Shown here: piece after piece, positions 1-10,108 of the stretch
Position numbering within the stretch: the first letter of the stretch is position 1
Layout: every line of letters starts with the position of its first letter
Origin: Tridacna crocea
Lineage: Eukaryota; Mollusca; Bivalvia; Cardiida; Cardiidae
Direction of reading: 5' to 3'
Length of the DNA stretch: 64,000 nucleotides
Assembly (NCBI GenBank): GCA_943736015.1
Contig: OX031061.1
Span: 61,386,192 to 61,450,191, forward strand
The notes under the pieces: generated by a model
Databases searched by the model: none
Told to the model about the DNA's origin: nothing
What the model saw: only the letters and a program-made list of their open reading frames with translations
Made by a program: the position numbers and the translations under genes

Positions 1-1075
1 GTTTGGCACGAGTATTTGGTAAAAGTAATGTACTCTCCTCTATACAAGAATGCTTGATGAACCCTTTTCCATTGATCTGGGTTTGCTTTTTTTTACATTA
101 AAAAAAAGAAGACTGTTGAAAACCTAGTGGAGAGAGGAAAAAAACTTTGAAACGAATTCCATTATTTGAGCAACATTCAACTTGTTGTCTTCAAATGCTT
201 TTAATATGGATGAGTTAAAAATTTAGTTCAGTCTGAAAATATGAATGCAGTTTCAATGGCTGTGTTAGAAACAAACACATAATTTTTAAATTGCCTTCCT
301 AGGATATAGTTAAAAGACTCCCAAACAAAGTCTGTGGCATATATTCATCAGACATCTCCCAATCATACAGTATGGAAGAACATTAAAACTGTCTGTAGCC
401 ATGTAATCTGCATAAACCTTGCATGCATTTTGTTATCATACATTTTTATCGGAAACCATATTTGTAACTTGCATGTATGGGCCATGGCCTAGCAAAAATG
501 GGCCTAATACATCTCAGTGATGTATTATACTAAGCACCTTATTATGGATCCATAAAAAAACCCACTTTGTATAGCAGTGGACTTGAACCGATTGTAGAAT
601 GGTACTTTGACATGCAGAAATTTTTGTAAAATTTTGTAAAGTGCAAAAAGTGTCGTCCCATGTCAGCCTACACACACTTTTGACAGAGCATGGCTCCTAT
701 ATTACAGTACAGTATTTAGCAAGAAACTTATAATCTTGTCATTTCAGTGTCTCATTTTGCACAAAGCCGGCCCAGTAAAGCCAGGTTACAAGGACATGAA
801 TGAACTGTGTTTGACGGGCCATCAACATTGGAGATCGTGATTGGCACAAAGTGGGGACGTGTTAGTGTGATAACAAAATTAGAATGAAAAGAGACTGGAA
901 AATGAAAAAAAAAGAGACTTTTTGAAAAAATTGTAATTTAGTTAAACAATGTAGGTAGCTTTAAAAGTCAGATAACCATTTTAAAGGCAAACAGTATCAA
1001 TATAGTATATTGAAAAGAAAATCTTATTATTCACTCTTTATCATAAGACAAAAATGCAGACTTGTTAAAATTTAA
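1..1075. other. Non-coding AT-rich stretch
   Basis: No exon, RNA gene or repeat that I can name. Only short open frames without codon or splice support are present. Confidence 0.5.
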
Positions 1076-1261
1076 AACATTTGAAAATATTGTGGGAAAA
1101 GGAGAAAATGCTTGTAATCAGTATTATTTCCTTTCCCACAAGGTTTTCTGCCCTTCCCAGAACAAATTTTAAATTCTCAGTTACTTTTATTTTGTTATCT
1201 TCAAAAGATTTTAATTGGGTCCAGTCTAAAATTTTTAAGTTTGGTAAAGAGACTGAGTTAA
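1076..1261 (+). repeat. piggyBac-like MITE, 5'-truncated copy
   Basis: Matches the inner and 3' part of the ~228-bp MITE family best seen at 5982-6209: the GTGGGAAAAGGAGAAAATG half-palindrome, the TTTTATTTTGTTATCT block and a GGTAAAGA..GTTAA end. The first terminal repeat is missing. It abuts the next copy, sharing a TTAA. Confidence 0.7.
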
Positions 1262-1614
1262 CTCTTTACCACACAATCCCTACTTTTGACGACCCTAAGA
1301 AAGAAAGCCTTTGAAAACATTGTGGGAAACGGAGAAAATGCTGGGACCCAGCATTTTCTTTTCCCACAATGTTTTCTACCCTTCCAAATCAATTTACAAT
1401 TTACCACACAATCCCTACTTTTGAGGACCCTAAGAAAGAAAGCCTTTGAAAACATTGTGGGAAAAGGAGAAAATGCTGGTACCCAGCATTTTCTTCTTTT
1501 CCCACAATGTTTTCTACCCTTTCCAAATCAATTTACAATTTCAGATTCACATTTATTTTGTCGTCTGCTTTCAATTTGGGCAAGTCCAAAATCTAGTTGT
1601 TTGGTAAGAGTTAA
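1258..1614 (+). repeat. piggyBac-like MITE, composite copy with internal duplication
   Basis: Begins TTAACTCTTTACCACACAA and ends TTTGGTAAGAGTTAA. The first ~145 bp, from the left end through the central palindrome, occur twice in a row (1258-1402 and 1403-1550) before the single right end. This suggests a duplication inside the element or one copy landing in another. Confidence 0.75.
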
Positions 1615-2017
1615 ACAAGAATCAAAGGATGAAATTTGTTTTTGAAGGTAAATTATGGTCTGAGACATGTATTCTTTATCAGGTTTTTTTTTTTGGGGGG
1701 GGGGGTTAATAATACTATTTGAGTTACTAGTATATCACACTGCCCATTGCTACTATCCCAACTGTCAGAGCTTGTTTGATCAGTGTTCCATACACACCAT
1801 ACACATTATTGCTAAACCCAATAAGTTCAGACCATGTTTGGGAAGGGAGAAAAATGAATTTCGTTTCAGTAGCTATCATCACTCTGCAGAGAGAATTTGT
1901 ATGATTTATTGGCATCCTTTATGGTATTCAATAGCTTGAATCAGTTTTAAAAAGCGTTAAGGTCAAGAGTATACAGGAGATCAATCGTTTATCCCGTGCT
2001 AGACTAATTTTTGTCCA
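1615..2017. other. Non-coding stretch
   Basis: Contains a poly-T/poly-G run near 1685-1705. Open frames on both strands here show no recognisable protein and no splice sites I trust. Confidence 0.45.
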
Positions 2018-2175
2018 AGGATTGATGATAGTCATTGTGACAGGATTCATTTCTCTGTCACTGCTATTTTTCAACAATGAGCAGCCAGTGGCTTGGAAAG
2101 AATATTGGTAAAAGTACTGGTAGAAGGAACTCCAGGAAAGCATGGGTAGGTGCATTGGCCACAGTGATGATTAAT
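2018..2175 (+). repeat. Old SINE fragment, same family as 7725-8035
   Basis: Shares GGATTGATGATAGTC, GTGACAGGATTCATT, CCAGTGGCTTGGAAAG and ACTCCAGGAAAGCATGG, in the same order and spacing, with the better copy at 7725-8035. The tRNA-like head and the AATC tail are not visible, so this is a body fragment. Confidence 0.65.
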
Positions 2176-2554
2176 TGATTATATGGTTGGTGTTTTAAGC
2201 TGCTTTCAACATTTTCAATAGTCATATCACAGCAAAAGCCCACATATTCATGTTTTTCTGGATTTTACCAGTATTAGGCTGTGAAGTGTGACTGTGTCGT
2301 GCCAAATGACACTCGCAAAAAACAAAATGACTGAAAAAATGATTTTACAATACCGAACAATCCAATCATTAAGTAGCTTGTACCATAATACCAACATTGA
2401 ACTCTTTTACAGGCTACAGAATTTCAACTTTCATAAACAAATTTCCATACTACACATGTACTATTCTTCATCTGTAAATACTTTCAAGTCTAAAATTTTG
2501 TTGTATGTAAAGAGTTTATAAATCATAATACAGAAATAGGTTGAATAACAGATG
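2176..2554. other. Non-coding stretch
   Basis: AT-rich, with one plus-strand open frame (2288-2521) that resembles nothing known to me and has no splice or initiation context. I see no structure here. Confidence 0.4.
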
Positions 2555-2695
2555 ACAGGTTTGGATTTGTGTATGAAATGATAGAAGCATTTAGGGAAGA
2601 GAAAAAAATACTAGTTATCAACATTTTCTACTCCTCCCACAAAGCTTCTAGAGCTTTCTTCTTCAGGGTCGTTAAAGTACAGGATTGTTATCTAC
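2555..2695 (-). repeat. Degenerate piggyBac-like MITE fragment
   Basis: GGAAGAGAAAAAAATACTAG followed by ATCAACATTTTCTACTCCTC is a decayed form of the family's central palindrome. A CTTCAGGGTCGTTAAAG block marks minus orientation. Its terminal repeats are gone. Confidence 0.45.
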
Positions 2696-3049
2696 AGGGC
2701 TATAAAAAGCTTGAAAATGTTTATTAAAACAACTGCAGTTTGCTCAGACATGCTTTTTATTGGTCTTGAACTTTTTGTAAGATACGTTTTTGTTGCTAAA
2801 TTCTAGAACTTTAAACTGGGTGTAGAGTTAGGTATACATGAATAATTGTCACGTTTATATCACACAGTTATAAAAAATTTTACAACAAAATGATCATATT
2901 TTATAATTTTCTTTTGGTCATTGTTCAGCCTTGTTGTCTGTGGACTTTGAACTTTCCATCATTGAGCACCTAAGGTAGAAAGAGAAAGAGAAACAAGTAA
3001 ATATATTTAATTGATTTGTGGTGCAATTCAATAACTCTATTTTCAACAG

Positions 3050-3292
3050 TATTTCAACTGTATAGGAGGAGCAGAACACTTACTCATGTTTACTTGGTCA
3101 GTAACAGATATTTTTGGCAAAAGAGCTAGAGGAGGTTACTTATTTATTGAAACTACATGTACCTCTTTAGCTCCAGCTACAGTTGAATATTTAGAACAAT
3201 ATTTAAAAAATCATTTTAACCAAAAGGCTATGGTGGATGTGCATGCACCTTCACATCGTTTTTTTTTTCAGTTTACTGCCAATGTATATTAA
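3050..3292 (+). CDS. Unassigned open frame, possible exon
   Basis: An open frame follows an acceptor-like TTTTCAACAG at 3040-3049 and runs to TAA at 3290-3292. The peptide begins YFNCIGGAEHLLMF and continues with FGKRARGGYLFIE and LAPATVEYLEQYLKNHF. Its composition is protein-like (mixed hydrophobic and charged residues, regular spacing), unlike neighbouring low-complexity frames. I do not recognise the family. The last ~10 codons run through a T9 tract, so the true end may be a splice site or a break before 3262. It could be an exon of an unrelated gene, a transposon remnant, or chance. Confidence 0.22.
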   Translation, partial: YFNCIGGAEHLLMFTWSVTDIFGKRARGGYLFIETTCTSLAPATVEYLEQYLKNHFNQKAMVDVHAPSHRFFFQFTANVY

Positions 3293-3440
3293 TTGTCATT
3301 GGAAAAGGAATCGACCCTCTATAACTCTTGAACATAATTTGGATTTTGTTCATGGGGGAGGGTAGAAAAAGCCTGAAAATTTTTAAGACTTTGCTAAGGA
3401 TACTAGTAAACGAAACAGACGTAAAAGACACATTATCATT

Positions 3441-3662
3441 TTAACCCTTTTTAAAACAATATAAGTTTTGACAACCTGGAGAAAGACCCTCTTTGCAAAC
3501 ATTGTGGGATAAAGACAAAATGTTGGTCAAATGCAGCCTGTGGGAAAAGGAGAAAATGTTGGTAGCCAGCATTTTCATTTTATTGCTTTCTACCCTTTTA
3601 AAGAGACTTTTATTGTCTCAATTACTTTTTCATAAGCAAAAAGTTTCAATCTAGAAAAGACT
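3441..3662 (+). repeat. piggyBac-like MITE, diverged copy
   Basis: Starts TTAACCCTTTTTAAAACAA. The central palindrome is spread by a small internal duplication, with two GTGGGA starts near 3505 and 3540. The right end merges into the next copy. Confidence 0.65.
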
Positions 3663-3663
3663 T

Positions 3664-3872
3664 GACCCTTTCCCAAACAAACCCTGCATTAAAAGTCTTT
3701 TGAAAACACTGAAGGAAAAGGATAAACTACTCGTAACAAGCTATTTCTCCTTTTCCCAGTGTTTTCTACCCTTTTTGAGAATTTTCTGCCATTTTCTCCA
3801 AATCTAAAATTGTCGTCTGCAAACTCTTTCCGTTTGGAAGAGTGCAGACTCTGTCATTTGGGAAAGGGTTAA
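3664..3872 (+). repeat. piggyBac-like MITE, CCCTTTCCCAAACA subfamily
   Basis: Ends are ACCCTTTCCCAAACA and TTTGGGAAAGGGTTAA, an inverted pair. The palindrome core reads GGAAAAGGATAAACTACTCG and its mirror. The same subfamily recurs at 5728-5955. Confidence 0.75.
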
Positions 3873-4089
3873 TTGTTGATCTCCAGTAAATATTAGTATT
3901 TCATTTCTTTTTGTCAGAGCATTTTGTACCACTGAATAAATAATGAATAAATAGTGTTTTATGGCCCGTCGACAACTTAGGTCATATTGGGCACACTTAC
4001 TTAGTAAACAATAATGCGAGGTGAAAATAACATACATGTGCAACAACATAAGACAAACATGATAAATGAGGAATGGATGAAACACAAAA

Positions 4090-4440
4090 TGATGCCCCTT
4101 TTGTCGCCTTTTACGACATGCATGCTGTCACTTTTGTTCCGCCAGATGAAATGGCAGATGTGACGATCGCGGGACTGCAGTGGTTTATTCTTATACCCCC
4201 GATTAAACCACACGGGGTCCCACAGGCCAACTGATTCCCACTCCAAACCCTATTTACATCAAGAAAAAAAATATAGGATTTGGAATAAGAACTACCCAGC
4301 CTGCTGCAATCCTACGAATTACGAGGAAAGCAGCCGTTTGTCTCTAATTTTAGTCGCCTTCTACGACATGCCATAGAGAAAGGCCGAGGTCCTATTCTAT
4401 AAAGTAAAAAAAACCCCGGGACCCCACGGGGATTTGTACC
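4090..4440. repeat. Two degenerate copies of a dispersed repeat
   Basis: TTTTGTCGCCTTTTACGACATGCA (in part) at ~4100 and TTTAGTCGCCTTCTACGACA at ~4348 are each followed by a GGGGTCCCA / CCCCACGGGG block near 4215 and 4425. This suggests a duplicated repeat unit of ~220 bp. The element class is unknown to me. Confidence 0.4.
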
Positions 4441-4449
4441 ACTAGAAAC

Positions 4450-4510
4450 ATTATTAGTTGTATGGTCAGAGCATGTTTCCAAGTTCCCTGCCACGTGACC
4501 GCACGACAAA
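4450..4510 (-). repeat. Fragment of the foldback repeat seen at 18069-18206
   Basis: ATTATTAGTTGTATGGTCAG and TTTCCAAGTTCCCTGCCACG match the arms of the foldback at 18.1 kb and the start of the repeat at 13.86 kb. Only about 60 bp is left. Confidence 0.5.
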
Positions 4511-4546
4511 TTAATTATACTGCAAAGCTTTACCATTCCGACGTTT

Positions 4547-4740
4547 GTAAACTCTTTACCACATAAGCAAAATAATAGACTTGTCCAAATTGAAAGCATT
4601 TGCAGACGACAATTGAAACATAGTTCAAATGATGAAATTTGTCATTGATAGAGTAGAAAATGTGGGAAAAGGTAAAAATGCTGGTCACCAGCATTTTCTC
4701 CTTTTTCCACAATGTTATCAAAAGGCTGTAAAAGTTTGGA
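4547..4740 (-). repeat. piggyBac-like MITE, minus orientation
   Basis: AACTCTTTACCACATAAGCA, GACTTGTCCAAATTGAAAGC and TTTGCAGACGACA identify the right end read in reverse. The central AAAATGCTGGTCACCAGCAT palindrome follows. The left terminal repeat is lost at ~4740. Confidence 0.7.
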
Positions 4741-4880
4741 ATTGTTTGAATTGATAACATTTGCAGATGAAAAATTAAACATAGCTGAAATGATATGATT
4801 CTTTTTCTGAAAGAGATGTTAATGTTTTGAAAAAGGGAAAAGAAATATTGGTTACCAGCAATTCTGATGAAATGCCCTGA
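4741..4880 (-). repeat. piggyBac-like MITE, decayed partial copy
   Basis: GAATTGATAACATTTGCAGA and GAAATATTGGTTACCAGCA are family landmarks in minus orientation, directly after the previous copy. Both ends are absent. Confidence 0.45.
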
Positions 4881-5727
4881 AATCATTTTCAATATTAGAA
4901 TCACTAAATAATTCTTAACATGGAAAACTTTGATGTTTGGGTTAATGTATTTTATTTTTTGTCTAGGAATTCTTATTGTGATTATATAATGTATATGAAA
5001 TTATAAACTGATATTTACCCTTATTGCCTTGCTTATTGCATGAAACATATCTGTCCTTGTATGAACTGTCATCTAAAGTGGCCAGTTATATATTATAACA
5101 AGCATACGGAAGGCCTAATATTCCTATGCTACGTATTCTTCAGCAACACCACAGAATGTCTTTGGAAATTTTATTGTTCTGCTGTATACCCTAAAAATAA
5201 AAAAAAAATCATACACTCTTTTTCAATTCATCTCAATCTGAAAATCTGGGGAAGAAAAAAAGGGATTTTTGAAATGGGTGTTTTTATACTCCACTTCATT
5301 CCATTTGACGATAGAATAACCTCCAGCATTATATCCAGCATAATTATAATTGTATTGTTGGATTGTTGATGCATCTCCAACCCTGTACTAATTTACTTCA
5401 CATGTTGTTTGTACTAGTAAGGAGTTGGGGTATATCATAGTGCCCCAATGGCAGCAAAAGTACACGAAGTAGGTCTTAAAATGCATGTAAATTTGAATAA
5501 TAACAGAAGTTTGGAAATTGTGGAAGGTGACAATCTGTTATTTTGCAGCCCATGCAAGTGTTAGTTAATGGCAGAAAATGTAGTTTAAAAGTAGGTCAAA
5601 AGTTGCCATGTCCCTCTGTCCTTTGATTTCTTTTACCTGATTCATTTTTTTTTTTTGCCATCAAATTACAGTTGCGTTGATCATAAAACAACATATTGTC
5701 ATCTTCACAATACTTTCCATACATTAT
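4881..5727. other. Non-coding stretch
   Basis: A 109-residue plus-strand frame (5040-5369) is Ile/Phe/Tyr-rich, with no motif, signal or splice context, and I treat it as chance. I find no repeat I can name. Confidence 0.45.
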
Positions 5728-5955
5728 TTAACCCTTTCCCAAACAAGCCCTGGTTTTTACATGTCTGCAGTAAAACGTCATTTAAAAAAAAACTGGGGGA
5801 AAAGGAGAAATAGCTCATAACGAGCAATTTTTCCTTTTCCACAGTAATTTCTACCCGTTTTGAGAACTTTATGCCATTTTCTCAAAATCTAAAATTGTCA
5901 TCAAAACTCTTTCAGTTTGGAAGAATCCAAAATTTGTCATTTGGGATAGGGCTAA
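5728..5955 (+). repeat. piggyBac-like MITE, CCCTTTCCCAAACA subfamily
   Basis: TTAACCCTTTCCCAAACA at the left and CATTTGGGATAGGGCTAAA at the right form the terminal repeats. Core palindrome GGAAAAGGAGAAATAGCTC is present with its mirror. Closest relative is 3664-3872. Confidence 0.75.
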
Positions 5956-5981
5956 AGTCAAAACTGGCTTTGTTCAACCCA

Positions 5982-6209
5982 TTAACCCATTACCACACAA
6001 TCCCTACTTTTGACACCCCAGAAAAAGAAGCCTTTAGAAAACATTGTGGGAAAAGGAGAAAATGCTGGTAACCAGCATTTTCTCCTTTTCCCACAATGTT
6101 TTCTACCCTTCACAAAACAAATTTCTAACTTTCAGTCACCTTTATTTTGTCGTATGCAATTCCTTTCAATTTTGACAAGCCTAAAATATTACCGTTTGGT
6201 AATGGTTAA
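5982..6209 (+). repeat. piggyBac-like MITE, near-complete reference copy
   Basis: Runs from TTAACCCATTACCACACAA to CCGTTTGGTAATGGTTAA, 228 bp. A perfect ~50-bp palindrome lies near the middle: GTGGGAAAAGGAGAAAATGC, TGGTAACCA, then the mirror. TTAA flanks followed by CCY agree with the known piggyBac signature (TTAA target, CCYT ends). There is no coding capacity, so movement would need a transposase from elsewhere. Confidence 0.85.
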
Positions 6210-6345
6210 CACACAATCCCTACTTTTGACAACCCTGAGACAGAATCCTTTAGAAAACATTGGTAACCAGCATTTTCTCCTTTTCCAACAATGTTTTCTA
6301 CCCTATCAAGGACAATTTTAATAATCTGAGCTACCTTTAATTAAC
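6205..6345 (+). repeat. piggyBac-like MITE, internally deleted copy
   Basis: Shares its left TTAA with the previous copy. It carries CACACAATCCCTACTTTTGA, but the first arm of the palindrome is deleted (AAAACATTGGTAACCAGCAT). The right third is missing. Confidence 0.65.
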
Positions 6346-7724
6346 AGTGTAATGCAGCATCTTTCACTAAAATAGACGACACTTTTGTAAATGAAGCCAG
6401 GCTTGATTGAATGAGTGATGCATTTGTGTAACTGTCAACAAAATATCAGTCATACCAATTTGATAAACTATAATATTCGTAATATCTGGAGTTTTTACTT
6501 TTACCAATATCTGAAGCAACATGCACATGGACATCCCAACAAAACCCAGAGAGAACTGAATCGTAGTCGTAGATTGCTTGTATTATGCATTAAATTAACC
6601 ACTGAGTCATGAAGTAATCAAGAAGTCCTTTATGTTCAGCTGAATAAAAATCAGGACATTACTAATGTCACAAATGGTATAGAAGGACTGTATAGGTGAC
6701 AATACCAAATTCAGTCACACAAGAACAGCAGTAGTTATCTCAATTGTCTACTTTGTCCTACATAACATTTTTAAGAATTCTGCTCCATTTTTAACCCAGT
6801 CTATAATGATGGGTTCATTCAAGATCAAGATGAGACAGCAAAATCTTCTTACAGTATACCAGTAATCTTATATCTACAATGATTCTCTGGGTAGATGGCC
6901 TGTGAGTTTTGGTAGAGGTGAACCACTGAAACAGTAATACATGCATTCAATTTTCACTAACCAGTCATGTAAATAAGAATATGGCTGTTGAAATAAAATC
7001 TGTTTTACCTAATTAAGTTACCTGAAAGCAGATGGCCAAATTCTGTGTCTACTGGAATGGAATGATGAAAGAGTCAGAAACCAAGGCTAATCTGCATTTT
7101 CATAGTATGATTCTGTTTGTGTATCACTGTGTTGGAGGATCCATTCGCATTGGCCAGAGAAGCGCAAAATAGTTCCTTCTGTACCCTGAAATATCATTTA
7201 CAAAACAAGTGAGAGCTCCAAATATTGTTTCAATGTTTTATGAAGGTCGAACCCTTTGGTTACATGAAAATGACTGGGTATATGGAAGTGACCTACACAT
7301 TAGTTTTTAGGGGTGTTTCTCAAGAGTTCTTCCACTTAAGAAGATGTATAAACTTTACATTTCATTAAAATTAGATATATGTAGGTCTACAACCTCTAAC
7401 ACAATCAAACAGTGGCTGTATCTCTGGATCAGATGAAAAAAAAATCATAAGGACTATACTGCATGTACCACATGTATTAAGGAGTCCTTCAGTAGTCCCA
7501 CCTAACGTCATGTGTACAAATCGTTATGAAAATTACATACATGCATTAGTTCTGCAAGGACAATAGTTGAAAATTGTCCAAGAAGAGCCCTTAACAAATC
7601 CGAGAGTAATTATGGACAGACCAGCAACCTGATTCTAATCTTTCCCCTTATCATTATCATGGGTATGCCTAGTGACTTAGTAATATACAGTGCTAAAAAC
7701 TTGGAAGTGTTTCTTTTCCATCAA
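6346..7724. other. Non-coding stretch
   Basis: I find no supported gene. A minus-strand interval 7022-7185 has good splice-like borders (TTTCAG before, GTAACT after) but stops in all three frames; it could be a non-coding exon or chance. No repeat is recognised. Confidence 0.4.
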
Positions 7725-8035
7725 ACCAAGAGACGGTAGCTTAGTAAGTAGCATGCAGCACTTGAGAAAGAGCGGGTCGTGGGTTCGATCCCAAGCTCAG
7801 AAAATTTCTTTCGGTGGATTGATGATAGTCCCTTGTGACAGGATTCATTCTTCTTCCACCTCTGACCATAGTCTCGACAATGGCTATATGGGATAACATC
7901 CAGTGGCTTGGAAAGAAAATTGTGCGGACAACTTGTAAAAGACACTCCAGGAAAGCATGGACACGTGCACTGGCTGCCACAATATAACTGAAATAATGTT
8001 GGAAAAAGTGTTAAATAGCGTACAATCAATCAATA
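7725..8035 (+). mobile_element. tRNA-derived SINE
   Basis: The head carries an A-box-like GGTAGCTTAGTAAGTAGC near 7735 and a clean B box GGTTCGATCC at 7782-7791, as in tRNA-derived SINEs transcribed by RNA polymerase III. A conserved body (GGATTGATGATAGTC..CCAGTGGCTTGGAAAG) follows, then a short AATC tail (8024-8035) of the sort that ends many molluscan SINEs. An older copy lies at 2018-2175. It may belong to the V-SINE group known in molluscs, but I cannot confirm the subfamily. Confidence 0.75.
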
Positions 8036-8190
8036 TTTCCCTCAATATTCATCTAAAGAATTTTGCATTGGTATGTAGCTCATAGCTTGCAAGAAGTAAT
8101 GTATGCAATAATATAATACTGCTCAAAATTTTCCAAAGCCATTTCTCAGTGGTGTTAGAACTAGGGATTAGACTAGATTTAGATCTTTAA

Positions 8191-8400
8191 TTAACCCATT
8201 ACCACTCAATCCCTACTTTTGACGCCCCTGGAAAAGAAGCCTTATAAAGACATTGCGGAAAAGGTGAAAATGCTGGTAACCAGCATTTTCTCCTTCTCCC
8301 GCAATGTTTTCTATCTAATCAATAGAGCCACACTGAAACTGTTGTCTGCAAATGCTTTCAATTTGGACAGAGCTCAAATTTAGTCGTCTGGTAAAGAGTT
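8191..8400 (+). repeat. piggyBac-like MITE
   Basis: TTAACCCATTACCACTCAAT opens the copy and GTCTGGTAAAGAGTT closes it. The core is GAAAATGCTGGTAACCAGCA with its flanking arms. It is slightly short against the 228-bp reference because of a gap after the palindrome. Confidence 0.8.
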
Positions 8401-8687
8401 CAACCCTCAATAAACATGTTTTGAGTATAACCGCACCCTCTGAACTCAGGTTTAAGCATTACGTTACTATCCATGCATTATCTTCAGAATCAATCGAAAC
8501 TGGGTCAACGAGGCTGGAATATCCGAGGATCAGACATAATTATGCACAATTAATCTTTGCAATACCTGCGCAGTAAATGGGTCAACCGAGTGCTGAATTA
8601 TGCGTAAAAATGATCATTTTTATCAAACCATCCCATTTTCATGCATCGAAAAATGTTCTATAACAATAGTAAATGGATGTGACTTAC
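8401..8687. other. Non-coding, CpG-richer stretch
   Basis: It has noticeably more CpG than the surroundings, as does 8688-8960. That fits a promoter or first-exon neighbourhood for the minus-strand exon candidate beside it, but no motif decides this. Confidence 0.3.
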
Positions 8688-8740
8688 CGATCGTGAACGG
8701 GTTTCCGTGCGAACTGAAATTCGCATCTTTTTTCCGGCAT
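8688..8740 (-). CDS. Possible first coding exon of a minus-strand gene
   Basis: Read on the minus strand, ATG (8740-8738) opens a 17-codon frame, MPEKRCEFQFARKPVHD plus two bases. It then meets a consensus donor CG/GTAAGT (intron starts at 8687). A full GTAAGT donor straight after an ATG frame in a CpG-richer patch is the reason for listing it. I could not place a second exon, and the peptide is not a family I recognise. It may be an abandoned exon or chance. Confidence 0.28.
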
Positions 8741-9162
8741 TTCGCTTATTGTTTTTATTTGCATGGGGTTTTTAGTCGAAAGCAATTTCTAAACTAGACA
8801 CCCATTTGTTCTGTTGTATCGCTCTTCGCAAGACTTCAGCGAATTCGGTTAATAAACTTGCTCTCCTGTCAAATTTGAACCTTCACGGTCCTCCATTTTG
8901 TATTTTCGTTTACCTTAGTTTCAGGCTGTCACGTGATCGTTATGTCATGGTCATCGATGTAAACAAAATGCTTGTGGGCTTGGTTGGAAATGTACTAGAT
9001 TTAAATTTAATTCTTCTGTCAGCGAATGGAACTTTGACCAATCGCACATTTAAAGAGTGTCATCCTCATATTAATTTACATACTTTTATATGGTGTGATA
9101 TGAATTTAATGCTTTTGAACGTCTCCCACTATTTACATTTGGACGCTATTGTTACTTTAAAC
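8741..9162. other. Non-coding stretch
   Basis: A 122-codon plus frame (8806-9174) runs through here into the repeat at 9163. It shows no domain and has mixed composition. I do not accept it as a gene. Confidence 0.35.
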
Positions 9163-9532
9163 GGGAAGGTGTAGAGCTTTGATATTTGGTATGTAGCATC
9201 TTTGAGTGGACCTCTACCAAGTTTGTTCCCAAGGATACTGCTTTGGTTAAAACTGACCAAGTTCGAACATTGGACAAAGAGGGAAAATTTAAAATTCTTC
9301 TTTGAAACTGGAAGGTGTAGAGCTTTGATATTTGATTGCCCTATGTCCGGCGTCTGTCGCCTGTCAACAATTTCTTTAACCATCTTCTTCTCCTAACCCA
9401 CTGGGCCAATCTTGATGAAACTTGGCAGGGATGTTCTTTGGGTGAATCTTTACCAAAGTTGCTCAAAGAATTGAATTTCACTCATAAGCTATAGTCTAAG
9501 GTGAGCGTTCCAGGGCCAATGGCCCTCTTGTT
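9163..9532 (+). repeat. GCTCACC dispersed element, scrambled short copy
   Basis: TAGAGCTTTGATATTTGGTA and GGACCTCTACCAAGTTTGTT are internal-unit landmarks. CCTATGTCCGGCGTC and CACTGGGCCAATCTTGATG belong to the element's left part but come second here. The copy ends with GGGCCAATGGCCCTCTTGTT, the typical right terminus. Confidence 0.7.
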
Positions 9533-9585
9533 TTTTGTTTTCATACCTCCATGAAAACAACAAAAAGAAAATCTTCATTCCTTGA

Positions 9586-9813
9586 TTAAGCCATTACCAC
9601 ACAATCCCTACTTTTGACGACCCTGAGAAAGAAGCCTTTAGAAAACATTGTGGGAAAAGGAGAAAATGCTAGTTACCAGCATTTTCTTCCTTTACCACAA
9701 TGTTTCTATCCTTCACAAAACAAACTTCAAATTTTTAGTCACTTTTGATTTGTCGTCTGCAAATGCTTTCGATTTGGACAAACCTAGAATTTTGTCGTTT
9801 GGTAATGAGTTAA
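9586..9813 (+). repeat. piggyBac-like MITE, near-complete
   Basis: 228 bp from TTAAGCCATTACCACACAA to CGTTTGGTAATGAGTTAA. All landmarks of the reference copy are present in order, with a few substitutions in the second arm of the palindrome. Confidence 0.82.
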
Positions 9814-9991
9814 GAATCATAAAATTACCAAAAAAAGACGGCATTCTCTTGTTAAAGGCTACGTAGGCTCCTAAGGTATTTCTGATTTCACGCCAAAAAT
9901 AAAAAGAGCATTGTTGGAATGTCAAGTGACTGGTACGTGACTAATGACGCTTAAATTCCATTACATAACAAACATGTGATTATTTTCCATA

Positions 9992-10108
9992 ATGTCTTCA
10001 TCGGACTCTACGTTTGAAGGTTCGTCTGTGTATTTCCGGTATGTAAATGAGCGAGTTGCTCATGTAAAAAAAGAACGTGCTGCCCGTCCGTGTCGACCTG
10101 AGCCGTAG
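9992..10108 (+). CDS. Small 38-residue frame, possibly transposon-derived
   Basis: ATG at 9992 opens MSSSDSTFEGSSVYFRYVNE, followed by a basic tail ending in TAG at 10106-10108. The Ser/Asp-rich start resembles N-termini common in DNA-transposon proteins. A TTAAAGGCTACGTAGGCTCC sequence ~140 bp upstream (from 9854) could be a transposon terminus of the TTAA class. No longer frame follows, so if real this is the remains of a first exon. I cannot assign a family. Confidence 0.22.
   Translation: MSSSDSTFEGSSVYFRYVNERVAHVKKERAARPCRPEP

Noticed and set aside
7022-7185. Minus-strand coding exon
   Set aside because: Borders look like splice sites, but all three frames contain stops. It could be a non-coding exon at most.
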